In this document: one piece after another, positions 33,478 to 44,100 of the stretch
Numbering within the stretch: the stretch's first letter is position 1
How the letters are laid out: each line of letters opens with the position of its first letter
From: Nemertoderma westbladi
Lineage: Eukaryota; Xenacoelomorpha; Nemertodermatida; Nemertodermatidae
Assembly: GCA_032718475.1 (NCBI GenBank)
Contig: JAUCBJ010009091.1
Location: 68,775 to 132,774 of the forward strand
Reading direction: 5' to 3'
Length of the DNA stretch: 64,000 nt
Made by a program: the position numbers and the translations under genes
Notes under the pieces: model-generated
Database searches by the model: none
What the model was told of the DNA's origin: nothing
What the model saw: only the letters and a program-made list of their open reading frames with translations

Positions 33478-33523
33478 TTACCATATAGCTATTTCACGCT
33501 TCCCGCGCGTCTTCAGTGGTATA
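33478..33523 (-). ncRNA. Hammerhead ribozyme-like motif, arm 1
   Basis: Minus strand order: stem I strand auacca, core CUGAAGA, stem II cgc/gcg with loop gcgggaa, a bulged U, core GAAA, small stem III auagcuau, A (cleavage position) and the return strand uggua closing stem I (5 bp). This is the order of a hammerhead ribozyme, known from Penelope-like terminal repeats. The stem II closing differs from consensus (an extra U before GAAA), so activity is uncertain. Confidence 0.55.
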
Positions 33524-34220
33524 TTATTGTAAACGCAATATTACTAAAATTAACTAAAAAAACAAATTCAAAGCCTAAAAAGATATATACAAAACCGATA
33601 CCTTTATGATACTGTACAGTTGTTATGACTATTTTAATAAAGATATTAGCTGTGTAAAGTGGCAGACCGGTAGAAGAAGTTTAGCATGGTTAGAAATTAT
33701 ATCGGAATTTCATAATGCACCAAAACTAACTCAAATCAAAATTTAAAATAAAAGTATTAAAATGTTAAAAACTTTTTAAAAAAAATTTAAAATAATAATA
33801 GTATGTAAAAACTAAACCAATGGTGTACCCTATCCTGCTATTAAGTAGAATATCTATAAAAACTTATAAATAAAGGCTAATAAAATAATAAAACAACAGT
33901 GATATAGTGTATACGAATGACATGTGTATAAAAACATATAAAAAAAACATCAGAAATAAAAGCAGTAATAAAATCTTTAAAATTAATTAAATAAAACTAA
34001 CAGAATGATTGAGAAATACTAACTACGCCATAGGGTAAATATCCAGAGGGGCCAGCTATGCAAAAAGCAAATAGCAGCTGTTATGACTGGAGTTGAAATT
34101 ATCATTAAGGCGGGCATGTGGGGCGAACCACATAGTTAGCAAAACAATAAGATATAAAATAAAACCAAACTGATTAATACAAAATTCTAAGTAGAATATA
34201 CAAAACAAAGTTCACATGTT

Positions 34221-35225
34221 TTAGTACAGACCAATACGGGGAACTACAGTATTAAGTGGGGGGCGATGCAAGTTAATTAGAACCGCTTCAGAATGAATCC
34301 TACGCTCGTGGTTAGTAAACCTTTTAGAACATGTAATATTGAGCGCACCGATCCCACAAATAACAAAGTGTTGCAGTAGCAAGACTTCAGGACTCGATAA
34401 ATCGACTCCTAGCCCCTTGCCAGCAGCGTCATTTATGGCACTACGGTGTCCTCGGAGGTGCTCATGTAAACGCTGTTCTGTCTGGCCGAGATACCACAAG
34501 TGTGGATGCAGTTTACATTTGATAAAATAAATCACATTAAATGATTTGCAGTTAAATCTCCCATGGATTGGGTCACCCCATGGTGTCCGGCGTTGGTCTA
34601 GAACGGCCGAGCAGAATTTGCAACGAGGCCCATTGCAAGAGTGGTTACCAAGAGGCAGAGTTGGCTCGGACTTGGTGATCAACAGTTTACCTAACGATGG
34701 GAGGTTACGCGGGACCGTTTGGACACTAATACCTAGCGAACGCAAGTCAGCATTATATTTGCGGATAACGGGCGCTAGGACAGGCAGGAACTGTGGGGTC
34801 GTAGGGAGATATATAGAGGTGTATTTTGGCCCACTCGATGTAGTCTTATTTAAATTTTGGGGTGCTGATGGACCATCCCCCTCCGTTGGTAAAGACGGCT
34901 GCTGCGTGATCGGCACTGAACCAAGAGGTGTTGGGTTTGATGCATGGAGGGAGAGGAGGAAATCCAGCGGATAGCCTGGGTTCTCACACAACTTGAGGTA
35001 CTGGTGTTTATAACATGTGAACAAATGGTTTGAGTCGGTTAAACGGCGAATACGTAAAATTTCAGATTTCACCACTGCCTGTAACGTAGGTTTATGGTGG
35101 AAACTAGAGTACATAATAGGTAGTTTATTAGCCATTGGTTTTCTAAATAAACGAGTTCTAAGGGTGTAGGCATTAGCAGCAATCGTTAGATCGAGGTAGT
35201 CGACACTAGCATGGGAGTACTCCAT
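34221..35225 (-). CDS. Penelope-like element: RT end plus GIY-YIG endonuclease
   Basis: 334 codons open to a stop at 34221. The first residues (MEYSHASVDYLDLTI, then LFRKPMANKLPIMYSSFHHK) match the end of Penelope-like reverse transcriptases, where a remaining-strand motif LDL(T/V) and RKP-hP blocks precede the linker. A Cys cluster CNGPRCKFC (near 200) is followed by NVIYFIKC-KLHPHLWYLGQT (230-248) and HEHLRGHRSAI, the GIY-YIG nuclease core with its usual CCHH-type preface. The linker is Pro/Ser-rich. The ATG at 35225 is internal: sequence upstream (to about 35385) continues coding-like in another frame (LVDHSSAIYDERLTDDNFEF), showing a frameshift and 5' truncation. Confidence 0.82.
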   Translation of the reverse strand: MEYSHASVDYLDLTIAANAYTLRTRLFRKPMANKLPIMYSSFHHKPTLQAVVKSEILRIRRLTDSNHLFTCYKHQYLKLCENPGYPLDFLLSLHASNPTPLGSVPITQQPSLPTEGDGPSAPQNLNKTTSSGPKYTSIYLPTTPQFLPVLAPVIRKYNADLRSLGISVQTVPRNLPSLGKLLITKSEPTLPLGNHSCNGPRCKFCSAVLDQRRTPWGDPIHGRFNCKSFNVIYFIKCKLHPHLWYLGQTEQRLHEHLRGHRSAINDAAGKGLGVDLSSPEVLLLQHFVICGIGALNITCSKRFTNHERRIHSEAVLINLHRPPLNTVVPRIGLY

Positions 35226-35482
35226 AGTAAATTGGATGGCATCACTAAGATATACAGTAGATTCCTACAAGCTGAGTTGAATGTAGTCTTTATGAACTCG
35301 AAATTGTCATCAGTTAGTCGCTCATCGTAAATGGCGGAACTATGATCCACCAGAGTACGAAAGAATGAAGGAGTCCGTAGCGTAGCTGTACAGTATCATA
35401 ACGGTATCGGTTTTGTATATATCTTTTTAGGCTTTGAATTGTTTTTTTTAGTTAAATTTTTTTCATATTGTGTTTAAAATAA

Positions 35483-35527
35483 TATACCACTGAAGATGCG
35501 CGGGAAGAGTGAAATAGCTATATGGTA
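35483..35527 (+). ncRNA. Hammerhead-like motif, arm 2 (degenerate)
   Basis: Inverted copy of the arm 1 motif: auacca, CUGAAGA, then gaaa, uagcuau and a-uggua retained, but stem II has lost pairing (ugc against gag). Probably inactive. It supports the common origin of the two arms. Confidence 0.45.
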
Positions 35528-35598
35528 AACTAACAATATTTTATATTAGCCGTGGCTCAAGACCCTTACTTGTCATAAATATTTATAATTTGGGTATG

Positions 35599-36334
35599 TG
35601 ATTACTTCTGAGTCTCTAGCGGATCCCCATGTGACGGGATCCTGGTGTTGGCAGTATGAATCCCGACCGGTGTGTGTTATAGGCGTCGCCGCGTCCGTAG
35701 GCTGCTAAACCTCTAGTCTGGATATATATTAGGCCAAAGGCCGTTGAAATAACTGAGTTTTTACTGTCAGTCTTTATAATCGCAGAATGTAATAATAGCA
35801 CAGTCAGAATATAATAGCACGGTAGTGACGATGATGGTTAAAAACTGTTCCAGTCTCACAACTGTATAGAAACCAACTGAATCAGAATCAATAAGTGCAA
35901 CGGTTATATTATTATTAACACATATTAAATCAGCTCTACTCTACTGAGTGGCCTGTCCAATAGATGCGCTCTAATCACTTCCAATGTGTTTTCCCCACCC
36001 ATCATTGGCTTAACCTGATTAATTTTCACCTCGCCACTCCCTGTCGCCACTATCCCCACGCGTAAGCCTTGCTAGCCTCTTTGTCCCTCTGGGATGGTTT
36101 GACCTCTCAACTTTCCCTGTGGCTTGCGGGGCGTATCGTCTTAGTTGGTTGTGAGGTGACATTATTACTGGTAATGTCACCTCGCCAACTATAATTGATA
36201 AAATGCCCCTAATCCCACTTTCATCATTAATCATAATGATTCTGATTGTCCAGGATTGCCTTGCGCAAGCTTATATAATTATTATATTTCATAGCCTCCT
36301 GACCAGCTGTCGATCTTATACCAAACAGGAAAGA
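35599..36334. other. Intergenic, nothing recognised
   Basis: Mixed-composition DNA between the Penelope-like element and the next LINE copy. No coding signal. Confidence 0.45.
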
Positions 36335-36658
36335 CAACATTTCTACGAGTCTTTTTCCTTATGAACTTTCTGGTCCAAATCTTGGGTCTCCAGTGAGGTT
36401 AGATTGTGAAGGGGAGAGGGATTCTGGAGTTGGAGACTAGTCTCTTTACATCGACTGACTCCGCTTTACACCGACTCACCGAGACATTATTGGTGAAATT
36501 GAGACAAGGCAGCCAACAGCAGCAGCTGCAGACAAGCTTTGCCTTAGAGTAAGAGCACAGAATGCGGACTGGGCAAACTAATCAAGTGATCACGGACCTG
36601 GGAGGTGGTTAGCGGCTTGCCCTTGCCGGAGCGGATGACAGCGGTAATGGAGGAATTG

Positions 36659-37846
36659 TGTTCGCGCTTTTAGACCTTTGGCAGTTTAACTCGCCAAATT
36701 AGGATGTCTTCTAGATAATAAATCACCTTTAGTCTATGACAAGTATTTAATTCACTACACTAGTCGAAACCAATCTGTGCGCGATCATTCACCCGCTGGA
36801 TATACCCGGGAGATTGGGTTCGACGGCTTAATCTTATTGCTATGTAAGCCTAATGTATTATTCGACTGACAGTATTATATAATCTCTGACAATATTATTC
36901 ACCTTCGGGAAATATTAACAGTTCCTTTAGGACGTGGCGCTCTATCTATATAAACAGAGTTATGACTTAAACTACTCACAACGATATGGCTTAGTTATAA
37001 TTCACATATATGGCGCATTCTTTAGGAAATGCTTCGTTATCAGTCTCACTCACACACAATGCTGCACAATACTGCACACTGATCTGCCGATCTTCACTGA
37101 TTTTAGTTATATATAAAAGAAACACGGACTGACTCATGTAGGGTCTATCAAATAACATTAGATTCACTTCAAACCACTTTAACATAAGTCACAATCGTTA
37201 TATGTAACCTTTCTCTCTTACCTTCGGTATATCAAGAATATTGGGTTTCGGGGTTATTTATCGTTATTCCAAATATAATAATTCATCAACCATATTATGA
37301 AGAACTGACAGTAAATAGCAGTATAACAATATAAAAGTATACACAGTGATTCAGTGTGTGTTAAGTTCATTAGTTTGATATTAAGTGTTGATTGTTGATA
37401 ACGGATATATGCCCTTTATAATTAAGCCTACTAGTGTTAGACTAAAACAGAAAAGCACAAAATATTTACAAGCCGTTCTCTCCTGGCTCAGGAAAGAAAG
37501 ACCAACAACACTGAAAACTGATAAGAATAACCTTATTTACAAAGGCTTCCACCCAACACAGAGAAAGAGCATACAGATAGGAAAATTCAGTTCAGTAGAT
37601 CTGTGATAGGTCGAAATCAAAATCAACTCAAATCCTATTGGCAGATACAGAAGCAGGGCTGTGGGGCAACTTTCCCAAGCTGGTTGGACAATCAAACGTA
37701 GCCCAGATCCCTTCGCACAGCAAATCAGCCAATCAGCCGGTAGCTTGCACTATTCGAGTTATAGATCCCTTTTTAGAGTATTCCAGCGCCTGGGGGGAAC
37801 TGGTTAGCAAGGCAAACGAATCAGTTATCCCACAAAAGCTTTTACA
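36659..37846 (-). repeat. 3' LTR of BEL/Pao element
   Basis: 1188 bp, TG...CA bounded (minus: TGTAAAAGC to GCGCGAACA), nearly identical to 51463-52646 with a handful of substitutions and short indels. The duplicated target aattg precedes it on plus (36654-36658). Small open frames inside it (36934, 37385, 37638) recur unchanged in the other LTR and are not genes. The minus-strand sequence just upstream is ctgggagcgg, a short purine tract. Confidence 0.95.
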
Positions 37847-37924
37847 CCGCTCCCAGAAAATGGGATTTAAGTCTATAAAATATACAAAATCACAATTTCT
37901 AATATACAAAAATACTCTAAACAG

Positions 37925-38317
37925 TTAGTCTTTCTTACGCAGACGGCGTTTACGCAGTTTTTTGAGGCTAGCAAGAGTCCTTTTCTCTTTGGGGGGAGCC
38001 ACTTTACTAGGAGGGCTATAAATCCTGGGTGAAGGGTGCAATATGATTGCATCAGAAGGTGTAGGATTATGGTCGGGGTATCCGCCGTTTCGATATGCTT
38101 CTCCTCGAGCTGATTTTCCTCCGCTCGTAGCTGGATACGTTCATCCAAAAACTCTCGCAGAGAATGGGGTTGTCTAAGTGCGATATCTTCTTAGAGATTC
38201 TGGATTTCACAATCGAACTGAGATAAAGACAATTCGTTTATCGCTTGGACTTGCTGTTACAACTTACGTTTATCTGAACAAACATAGGTTTCCTTTCTGA
38301 TCTTTATAGAATAGCGT
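37925..38317 (-). pseudogene. Decayed continuation of the BEL/Pao extra ORF
   Basis: Immediately past the stop of the 376-aa ORF, another frame continues coding-like sequence (IRKETYVCSDKRKL, INELSLSQFDCEIQNL, then LREFLDERIQLRAEENQLEE) broken by two stops. A further frame gives a very basic end, LKKLRKRRLRKKD, before TAA at 37925-37927. The charged, coiled-coil-like composition suggests the ancestral protein was longer than 376 residues. Confidence 0.4.
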
Positions 38318-39448
38318 TTAACTCGTTTGGTACAACGTTCTCCGCCACTCTGGTGACAGGTTATATCGTGTCAAGCCGGGACGATGGTGAGGGTTAAACG
38401 GCGATATTAAATGTCCGCGTCCCAATCCGGCTAGGTAGGATGGGCTAATATCTAAGAAACCCACAACTGGGGTGCCACCGACTAATCGTTCAGGTAACAC
38501 TAGATCTTTGAGCAGTGAGTACAGCTCGGGAGGATCCGTCATACTAATAGGATCAAGAGTCTGAGGTCTCACTAGGGAATGAGGAGCTCTGATCGAGTAT
38601 TCCGAAACTCTGATCATTGGTTTATTTAAGGATCGTCTGAGTCGAACGAGCGTAGGTGATACATTGAACAAGTTTCGCTCGAAACTCCCGTAAGTATAGC
38701 GAGTAAAACCGTGTTTAAAGCAATGTCTCCGCGGATGTTTATGTCTTTCCGTTTGTTGGTTGGGTCTTGGGCATTCATCGCAATAATACCCAAAAACGTA
38801 CGTCTTGTAGGGGAAACGCGAGTGATCTTTCTCCAGCTTACAATATTCCTCCATCCGTTCGAAGTTATTCGATACAACAGGTAGCGGTCGATCGGCGGTA
38901 AGATACATCATAGGGGAATCGAGCCGTTTGAGTTCTACCATGCGGTCATGATGTATACCTTGAGGATATCGAGTTTCTAGATTTTGTTGACTGGCAAGAT
39001 TGAGATATGTTTCTATCAGGAATTCCAGATAATCGTTGAAGTCGCTGCGTTTATCCGGCTCCTCAACGTCTTCTCTTTCGAGTCTGTTTCGAATAGAATT
39101 CTCGTGTTCCATTCTAGGTTTATCGTTCCGCCTCCGCTGGGTAGGATATTTCAATCGTACCATTTCCCTTTTGGTGTCGACATTGTCCGTATCGTGTAAA
39201 TCGATAGGATGACCAGTAGTTAAGAAGTCCACATACGTACCATTACGATGCGTATAGCGAGCGGTGAATTTCTTATAGTCCAACTCACACGTGAGCTGCT
39301 CTTGGGACATTGGCGGTTCGATATAACGATCATCGTCCTCCGCGGCAATAGGACCAGCGTCGCCGTGTATCAAACTATCAACAAACGCTTGTAAAGGTAG
39401 AGTATATCGCTCCCTGATACCAAGATCATCTTCTATCAACTCAATCAT
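38318..39448 (-). CDS. Extra ORF of BEL/Pao element, unknown function
   Basis: 376-aa ORF downstream of pol and before the 3' LTR, the position where some retroelements carry env. I recognise no domain. It lacks an obvious signal peptide or membrane helix and is rich in Arg, Glu and Tyr. A Cys/His cluster (CDEC near 220, followed by H-x-H, H-C and K-H-G-F over about 25 residues) could bind zinc. The ATG is directly preceded on minus by tttatatagcag, a good splice acceptor, so it may be expressed from a spliced mRNA. A decayed homologue lies downstream of pol in the second BEL/Pao element at 62309-62924 (for example MMYLTADRPLPVV against LQYLTASEPLPAA). Confidence 0.7.
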   Translation of the reverse strand: MIELIEDDLGIRERYTLPLQAFVDSLIHGDAGPIAAEDDDRYIEPPMSQEQLTCELDYKKFTARYTHRNGTYVDFLTTGHPIDLHDTDNVDTKREMVRLKYPTQRRRNDKPRMEHENSIRNRLEREDVEEPDKRSDFNDYLEFLIETYLNLASQQNLETRYPQGIHHDRMVELKRLDSPMMYLTADRPLPVVSNNFERMEEYCKLEKDHSRFPYKTYVFGYYCDECPRPNQQTERHKHPRRHCFKHGFTRYTYGSFERNLFNVSPTLVRLRRSLNKPMIRVSEYSIRAPHSLVRPQTLDPISMTDPPELYSLLKDLVLPERLVGGTPVVGFLDISPSYLAGLGRGHLISPFNPHHRPGLTRYNLSPEWRRTLYQTS

Positions 39449-41101
39449 ATCTGCTATATAAATTTATCCATATTATAATGAGTTTATATTTAGGCGAGCG
39501 GGCGTCGCTGCCTACCCCAATCAGCCCCCGGACAGTGCGAGATCCTCAGCGCCGATGTGTCGTCGCCGATGTACTTTCGCCAACGACGTAGCCGCACAAC
39601 GACAACGACAACCGGCACAAGTCACTCCACTGTCCGTCCCAAAGGCTTAGATGTACTTCAGGTTTTCCTTGGAGAGTTAGGTTACTTTCACGATTGCGAC
39701 TAGCTACTGTAAACACACCTTAGTAGTAACATTCGCCTATAAACTCACAAATACCACACACACAACTTGTCACAAATTACACACACTCGGGTCACTTGTC
39801 CGTTAGTCAATGCCTTCCAGAATGTCACTGTATTATTATGTATCCTTGGATACTATCAGTGCACTATTTATTCCCTATGCTATTCAATGGGACAAGCTTT
39901 CTATTGTTCTTTTAACTCAATTCTAATTCTAGCGTGGTTGTTGCTATGGTGACATTATGTAAAGCTAGCGGTAGAATTAGGGTAATTCCAATGCATACAG
40001 ATCTGGGATGTTATTTAATAGTAATTCTTTAATAGTCAATGTCCTGTTTTATACATGACTTTATGAATTTTATCGGCTATTGACTATGTTTGGGAGACTT
40101 TCGCACACTCATACGCATAATAAAATAAATCTCCGCTCCCTTGATCTATTAATTAATGGAATTTTGGGAATGTTATAAATTGCGTAAAAATGGCAATTTA
40201 TTAAATTCATTAAGAGACATGAATTTAAATTTATTCCCTGAAATTTTATTATTTGATAATTAAATTGACATATTTTGATTCTAGAACATGTCTGGGGACA
40301 CAAGATCCTTAATTCTATGACAATTGTCTTTTTAAGGATATCGGTAATAATGCTACGATATCTTAATTGACTAGAATTGTTGAAGGATCTGAATTTTACA
40401 GATTTTGACTTATTAGATTTGCAAATATTAAATAATTAATATTTGAGATGGGCACCGAGTTATTCCAGAACTTGTCTGGGGACGTTAACCACTGATTCTA
40501 GAATTTGTCTTTCAAGTATATCGGTGGGTGCCGCGATATCTTAATCGACTAGAATTACAGATGGTCAAAGGGTTTAACAGATTTATTTTGCGTTATACGC
40601 TACTGTTAAAGGGACATCACGCTACTATATGTATTATTTAATATACGGTATGAGAGCAATATCGCACGAAGCAATGTCAGTGTGAAGAGGCAAGTCGTTT
40701 CCAAGGTCTACCCAGAGCTTGGTTTAGCCGAGACACGAGGATCTGAACTTTGCATTCCTAATACTCTGCCTACCAATAATACTTAAATATAGTAGTGGCT
40801 TTATTGTACTTTAATAAGTACGGACATTTCATCTTACTGTAGTTACGTATTTATAATATAATACGGACAGTAAGGAAAGAGGAAAATAATTATTTCTCGC
40901 CGTCGCACTAAATATAATATAAGTAATTACGTACGCAATGAACACGAACATATTGCACTATTCTACTAAATAATCACTAAATAATATTCTACTAAATTAA
41001 ATAAAACGATTATAATAAAATTACATAATAATACATACATAAATATAAAAAATAATAAAATAATATAAAATAATAGAGTCACACGCCCACTCCGAACGAT
41101 A
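39449..41101 (-). other. BEL/Pao non-coding region between pol and extra ORF
   Basis: Mostly AT-rich, with an imperfect duplication of about 190-200 bp (units around 40270-40395 and 40465-40555 share gtctggggac, gatatcttaat and gactagaatt). It contains the candidate splice acceptor just before the extra ORF. Confidence 0.6.
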
Positions 41102-44100
41102 TTAAGTTGGGGAGTCCCTAGATGTCGGTTGGATTAGGGAAGTGGTCGTGGGAAGAGTTTCTTGTCTTCCATAGTTTCCGGAGAGCTCTCTGTCTCTTTC
41201 CAGTAAACATAAACGACCCACTGGGCGATTGAGCTGTTGAGTCTCAAAGACTATCCCTGGTTTCTTAAAGTTACGTCGCATGACGACGAGTTCTACTGAT
41301 CGCACCAAACCGTCGCTCGAGATATAAGTCTCGATGATACGTCCTGTTTGCCATCGCTTACGTGGGAGATCGGGGTCCACAATAAGCACCATGTCTCCAG
41401 CGCTGACGTTTTCTTGCTGCGCAAACCACTTAGTTCGAAGTTGTAGAGTGGGCAGGTAATGTTTCTCGAAATGGTCAGCGAAACGACGGGATAGCAACTG
41501 CATAAGTTGCCAGGTTCGACGGCAGTACTCGTCTCCGTCTGTGATCTCCGATCGTGGGAGCATGGCTACGGGCTTCTTCAGTAGAAAGTGCGCGGGTGTT
41601 AGCGCTTCCAGGGAATCAGGATTTGAAGAGACTGGCATAAGCGGTCTTTCGTTGAGATAGGCGGCGATTTCCTCCATTAACGTCCGCAATAGTTCGTCGG
41701 TGAGATAAGCGCGACAAGGTACAATAAAGTGGAACGCAGTCTTCACGCTCCTAATCAATCTCTCCCAACTTCCTCCCCACCAAGGGGCGTCGGCGGCGTT
41801 GAAGGTCCAGCTAGACGCTGTTATCCTTAGCTGATCGTCCACCTGTCTTTTGTTCCAGTCCTTTACGTAAGCTTGAATTTCGTTGTTGGCGCCAATGAAG
41901 TTCGTTCCCTTATCCGATCTCATCGTGTTACTGGTTCCGAAGCGAGCGATCTGTCGTCGTAAACTCAACACGAAGCTGTTGGTAGATAGATCGTTTACCA
42001 TATCGAGATGGATAGCTCTACAAGTCATACAAACGAAGATGACACACCATCTCTTGACTATAGTCCGGGCACGATATACTTCAATAGGGCCAAATAAATC
42101 CACACCGGTATTAGTAAAGGGTGGTTCATAAAAGCTTACTCGTTCCCTAGGTAATTCTGCCTCTCGCTGTGTCAAAGGCCTACTGAATGCTTTCCTACAG
42201 GGTATGCAGTTCCTAAGGACTTGGTTCAGAGCCCTACGGGGTTTATAAAAATAGTAGCGAGTTCGAATTTCGCTCAGAACTCGTTTTCTTCCCGCATGAT
42301 ACAGTTTGCTATGAACATCTACAATCATCTTGATTTGTATGTCAAGATTTCTAATGAGGATGGGAAACTTAGTGTCAAAGGATAATGGGGCGTTGGTCAG
42401 CCTACCTCCAACACGTATTAACCCATCTATCATGGTACTAGAGAAGCGATCCCTTAAGCGCATGTGCGGATTTCTTAACAACAGGAAATACTTATCGGGA
42501 TCCTCATAGCATTGTAGGAGTCTCAGCATCTGTTTGTTGGTTTCATCATGCTCCTGGTAACTGATTTTCTCCTTTAGAAACCTGTCGGATATCTTGTATT
42601 TGGGGAGATATTTAACAACATGGACTCGTGCAGATGTTGATGGAGCATCATCACTATTGGTCTTTGTCCCGGAGTAACGATGATGAAAACATCGTTTTAA
42701 ATAGGTGACGGCTTTACAGAGCCGATTCCAGGAGCTGTAGTGACGAATCGCTCTCTGCAAGAGGGGTGAGAGTCCTTGCGCTACATCTGGTATTCCAGAT
42801 TTCCAATCCTTGTCACGGATTTCCAAGACTTCTTTAGTCGTGGCGGTGGGTTTCTGATCCAAAGCATCATCTCCGGAAGTAAATAATACAGATAGATCAA
42901 CCGCAGGTTTAAACAACTTCGATTTACTCGCTCGAGTTTTGGGTTTAACTTTCTCCGCTCCCTTGGCCTGTCTGATCTCTGCTGTTGTGAGATGGGGAGG
43001 CCATTCTTCTTCTTCTCTGTAGAGAAAGTCGGGTCCTCCTAACCATTCGGGAGTATTTACCAATTCCTTTGGAGTCGCTCCCCTGGAAGCGATGTCTGCT
43101 GGATTAATCGTTCCGGGGCAATGTCTCCATTGGTCCATCGTCGTGCGACTAAGTATGATGGCTACCCTGTTGGTAACGAAGACGCTGAACTGACAGACTT
43201 CATTGGTTATATACTCTAACACGAGTAAAGCGTCGGTCCAATAGACAGTTTTCTCTAATGGATAGTCAATCTGTTCGGTTACATTCCGGCCGATGGCTGT
43301 AGCGTATAGAGCCGCTTTTAACTCCGCTCGAGGAACTTTCAACTTGTTGTTGATTAATGCCTTAGAAGTAACCAAGGCGACTTTGATTCCATCCGGAGTT
43401 TCCACTCTTAGGTAGGCTACTATACCGATTCCCATATCGCTGGCGTCTCCAAACACATGGAGTTGATAGGAATACGTAGGGAGAACATGACCAAAATATG
43501 AACGGGAAATTATAAAATCCTCGATAGCCGGCAGAGAATCTTCCCATTCCATCCACTTCTTCAATAATTCTCCCTTAAGTGGATCGTCCCATGAGTGGTT
43601 TTCAAGCCACATTTGTTGTACCAAACTACGAGCAATCAATATAACTGGGCTAATAAATCCCAATGGATCGAAATAAGTGCTCGGTATACTTAAGCAAATC
43701 CGTTTGGTTCGAACTGGATTATCTCGCTGTTTTAGCTGGAAAAACAGGATATCTCGCTCTGTGTCCCATTTCAAGCCGAGTGTCTTGGTTTCTGGCAGAT
43801 CATCTTTGATCAAATCTAGATCTTTCGCCCCTCGATCTTCCGCAGGGATCGACTCCAGAAACTCACGGGAGTTGCTGGTGAATTTTGTTAATCGAAACCC
43901 ACCTCTTTTTAAGCACTCTACCGTTCCTTTAGCGACCTCAATGGCTTCCTCAACTGATGGAAGGGACTTCAGATTGTCGTCCATGTATATGTCTCTCTTG
44001 ATGTTGTCGATCACTTCCTTAGAGAAGGCCTCTCGGTTGTCCTCTGCAGTGGTACGCACTACCGAACAGGCGTTGGAAGGGCTTGAGATTATCCCAAAGG

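Larger units (their letters stand above)
33409..35598 (-). mobile_element. 5'-truncated Penelope-like element
   Basis: A minus-strand ORF with a GIY-YIG endonuclease lies between two inverted arms of about 210 bp, 33409-33619 and 35386-35598. The arms match over most of their length (for example atcggttttgtatatatctt, ctttttaggctttgaatt, tagctatatggtaaactaac). Penelope-like elements commonly have rearranged, inverted terminal repeats. Only the extreme end of the reverse transcriptase remains, so the element is truncated and not autonomous. Confidence 0.82.

Noticed and set aside
36934-37928. Small plus frames that recur at 51738-52677
   Set aside because: They lie inside the two BEL LTRs and are duplicated only because the LTRs are. 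No coding similarity.
38318-39448. Extra BEL ORF as a classical envelope protein
   Set aside because: No signal peptide, membrane anchor or furin-type layout is visible; only its position resembles env.
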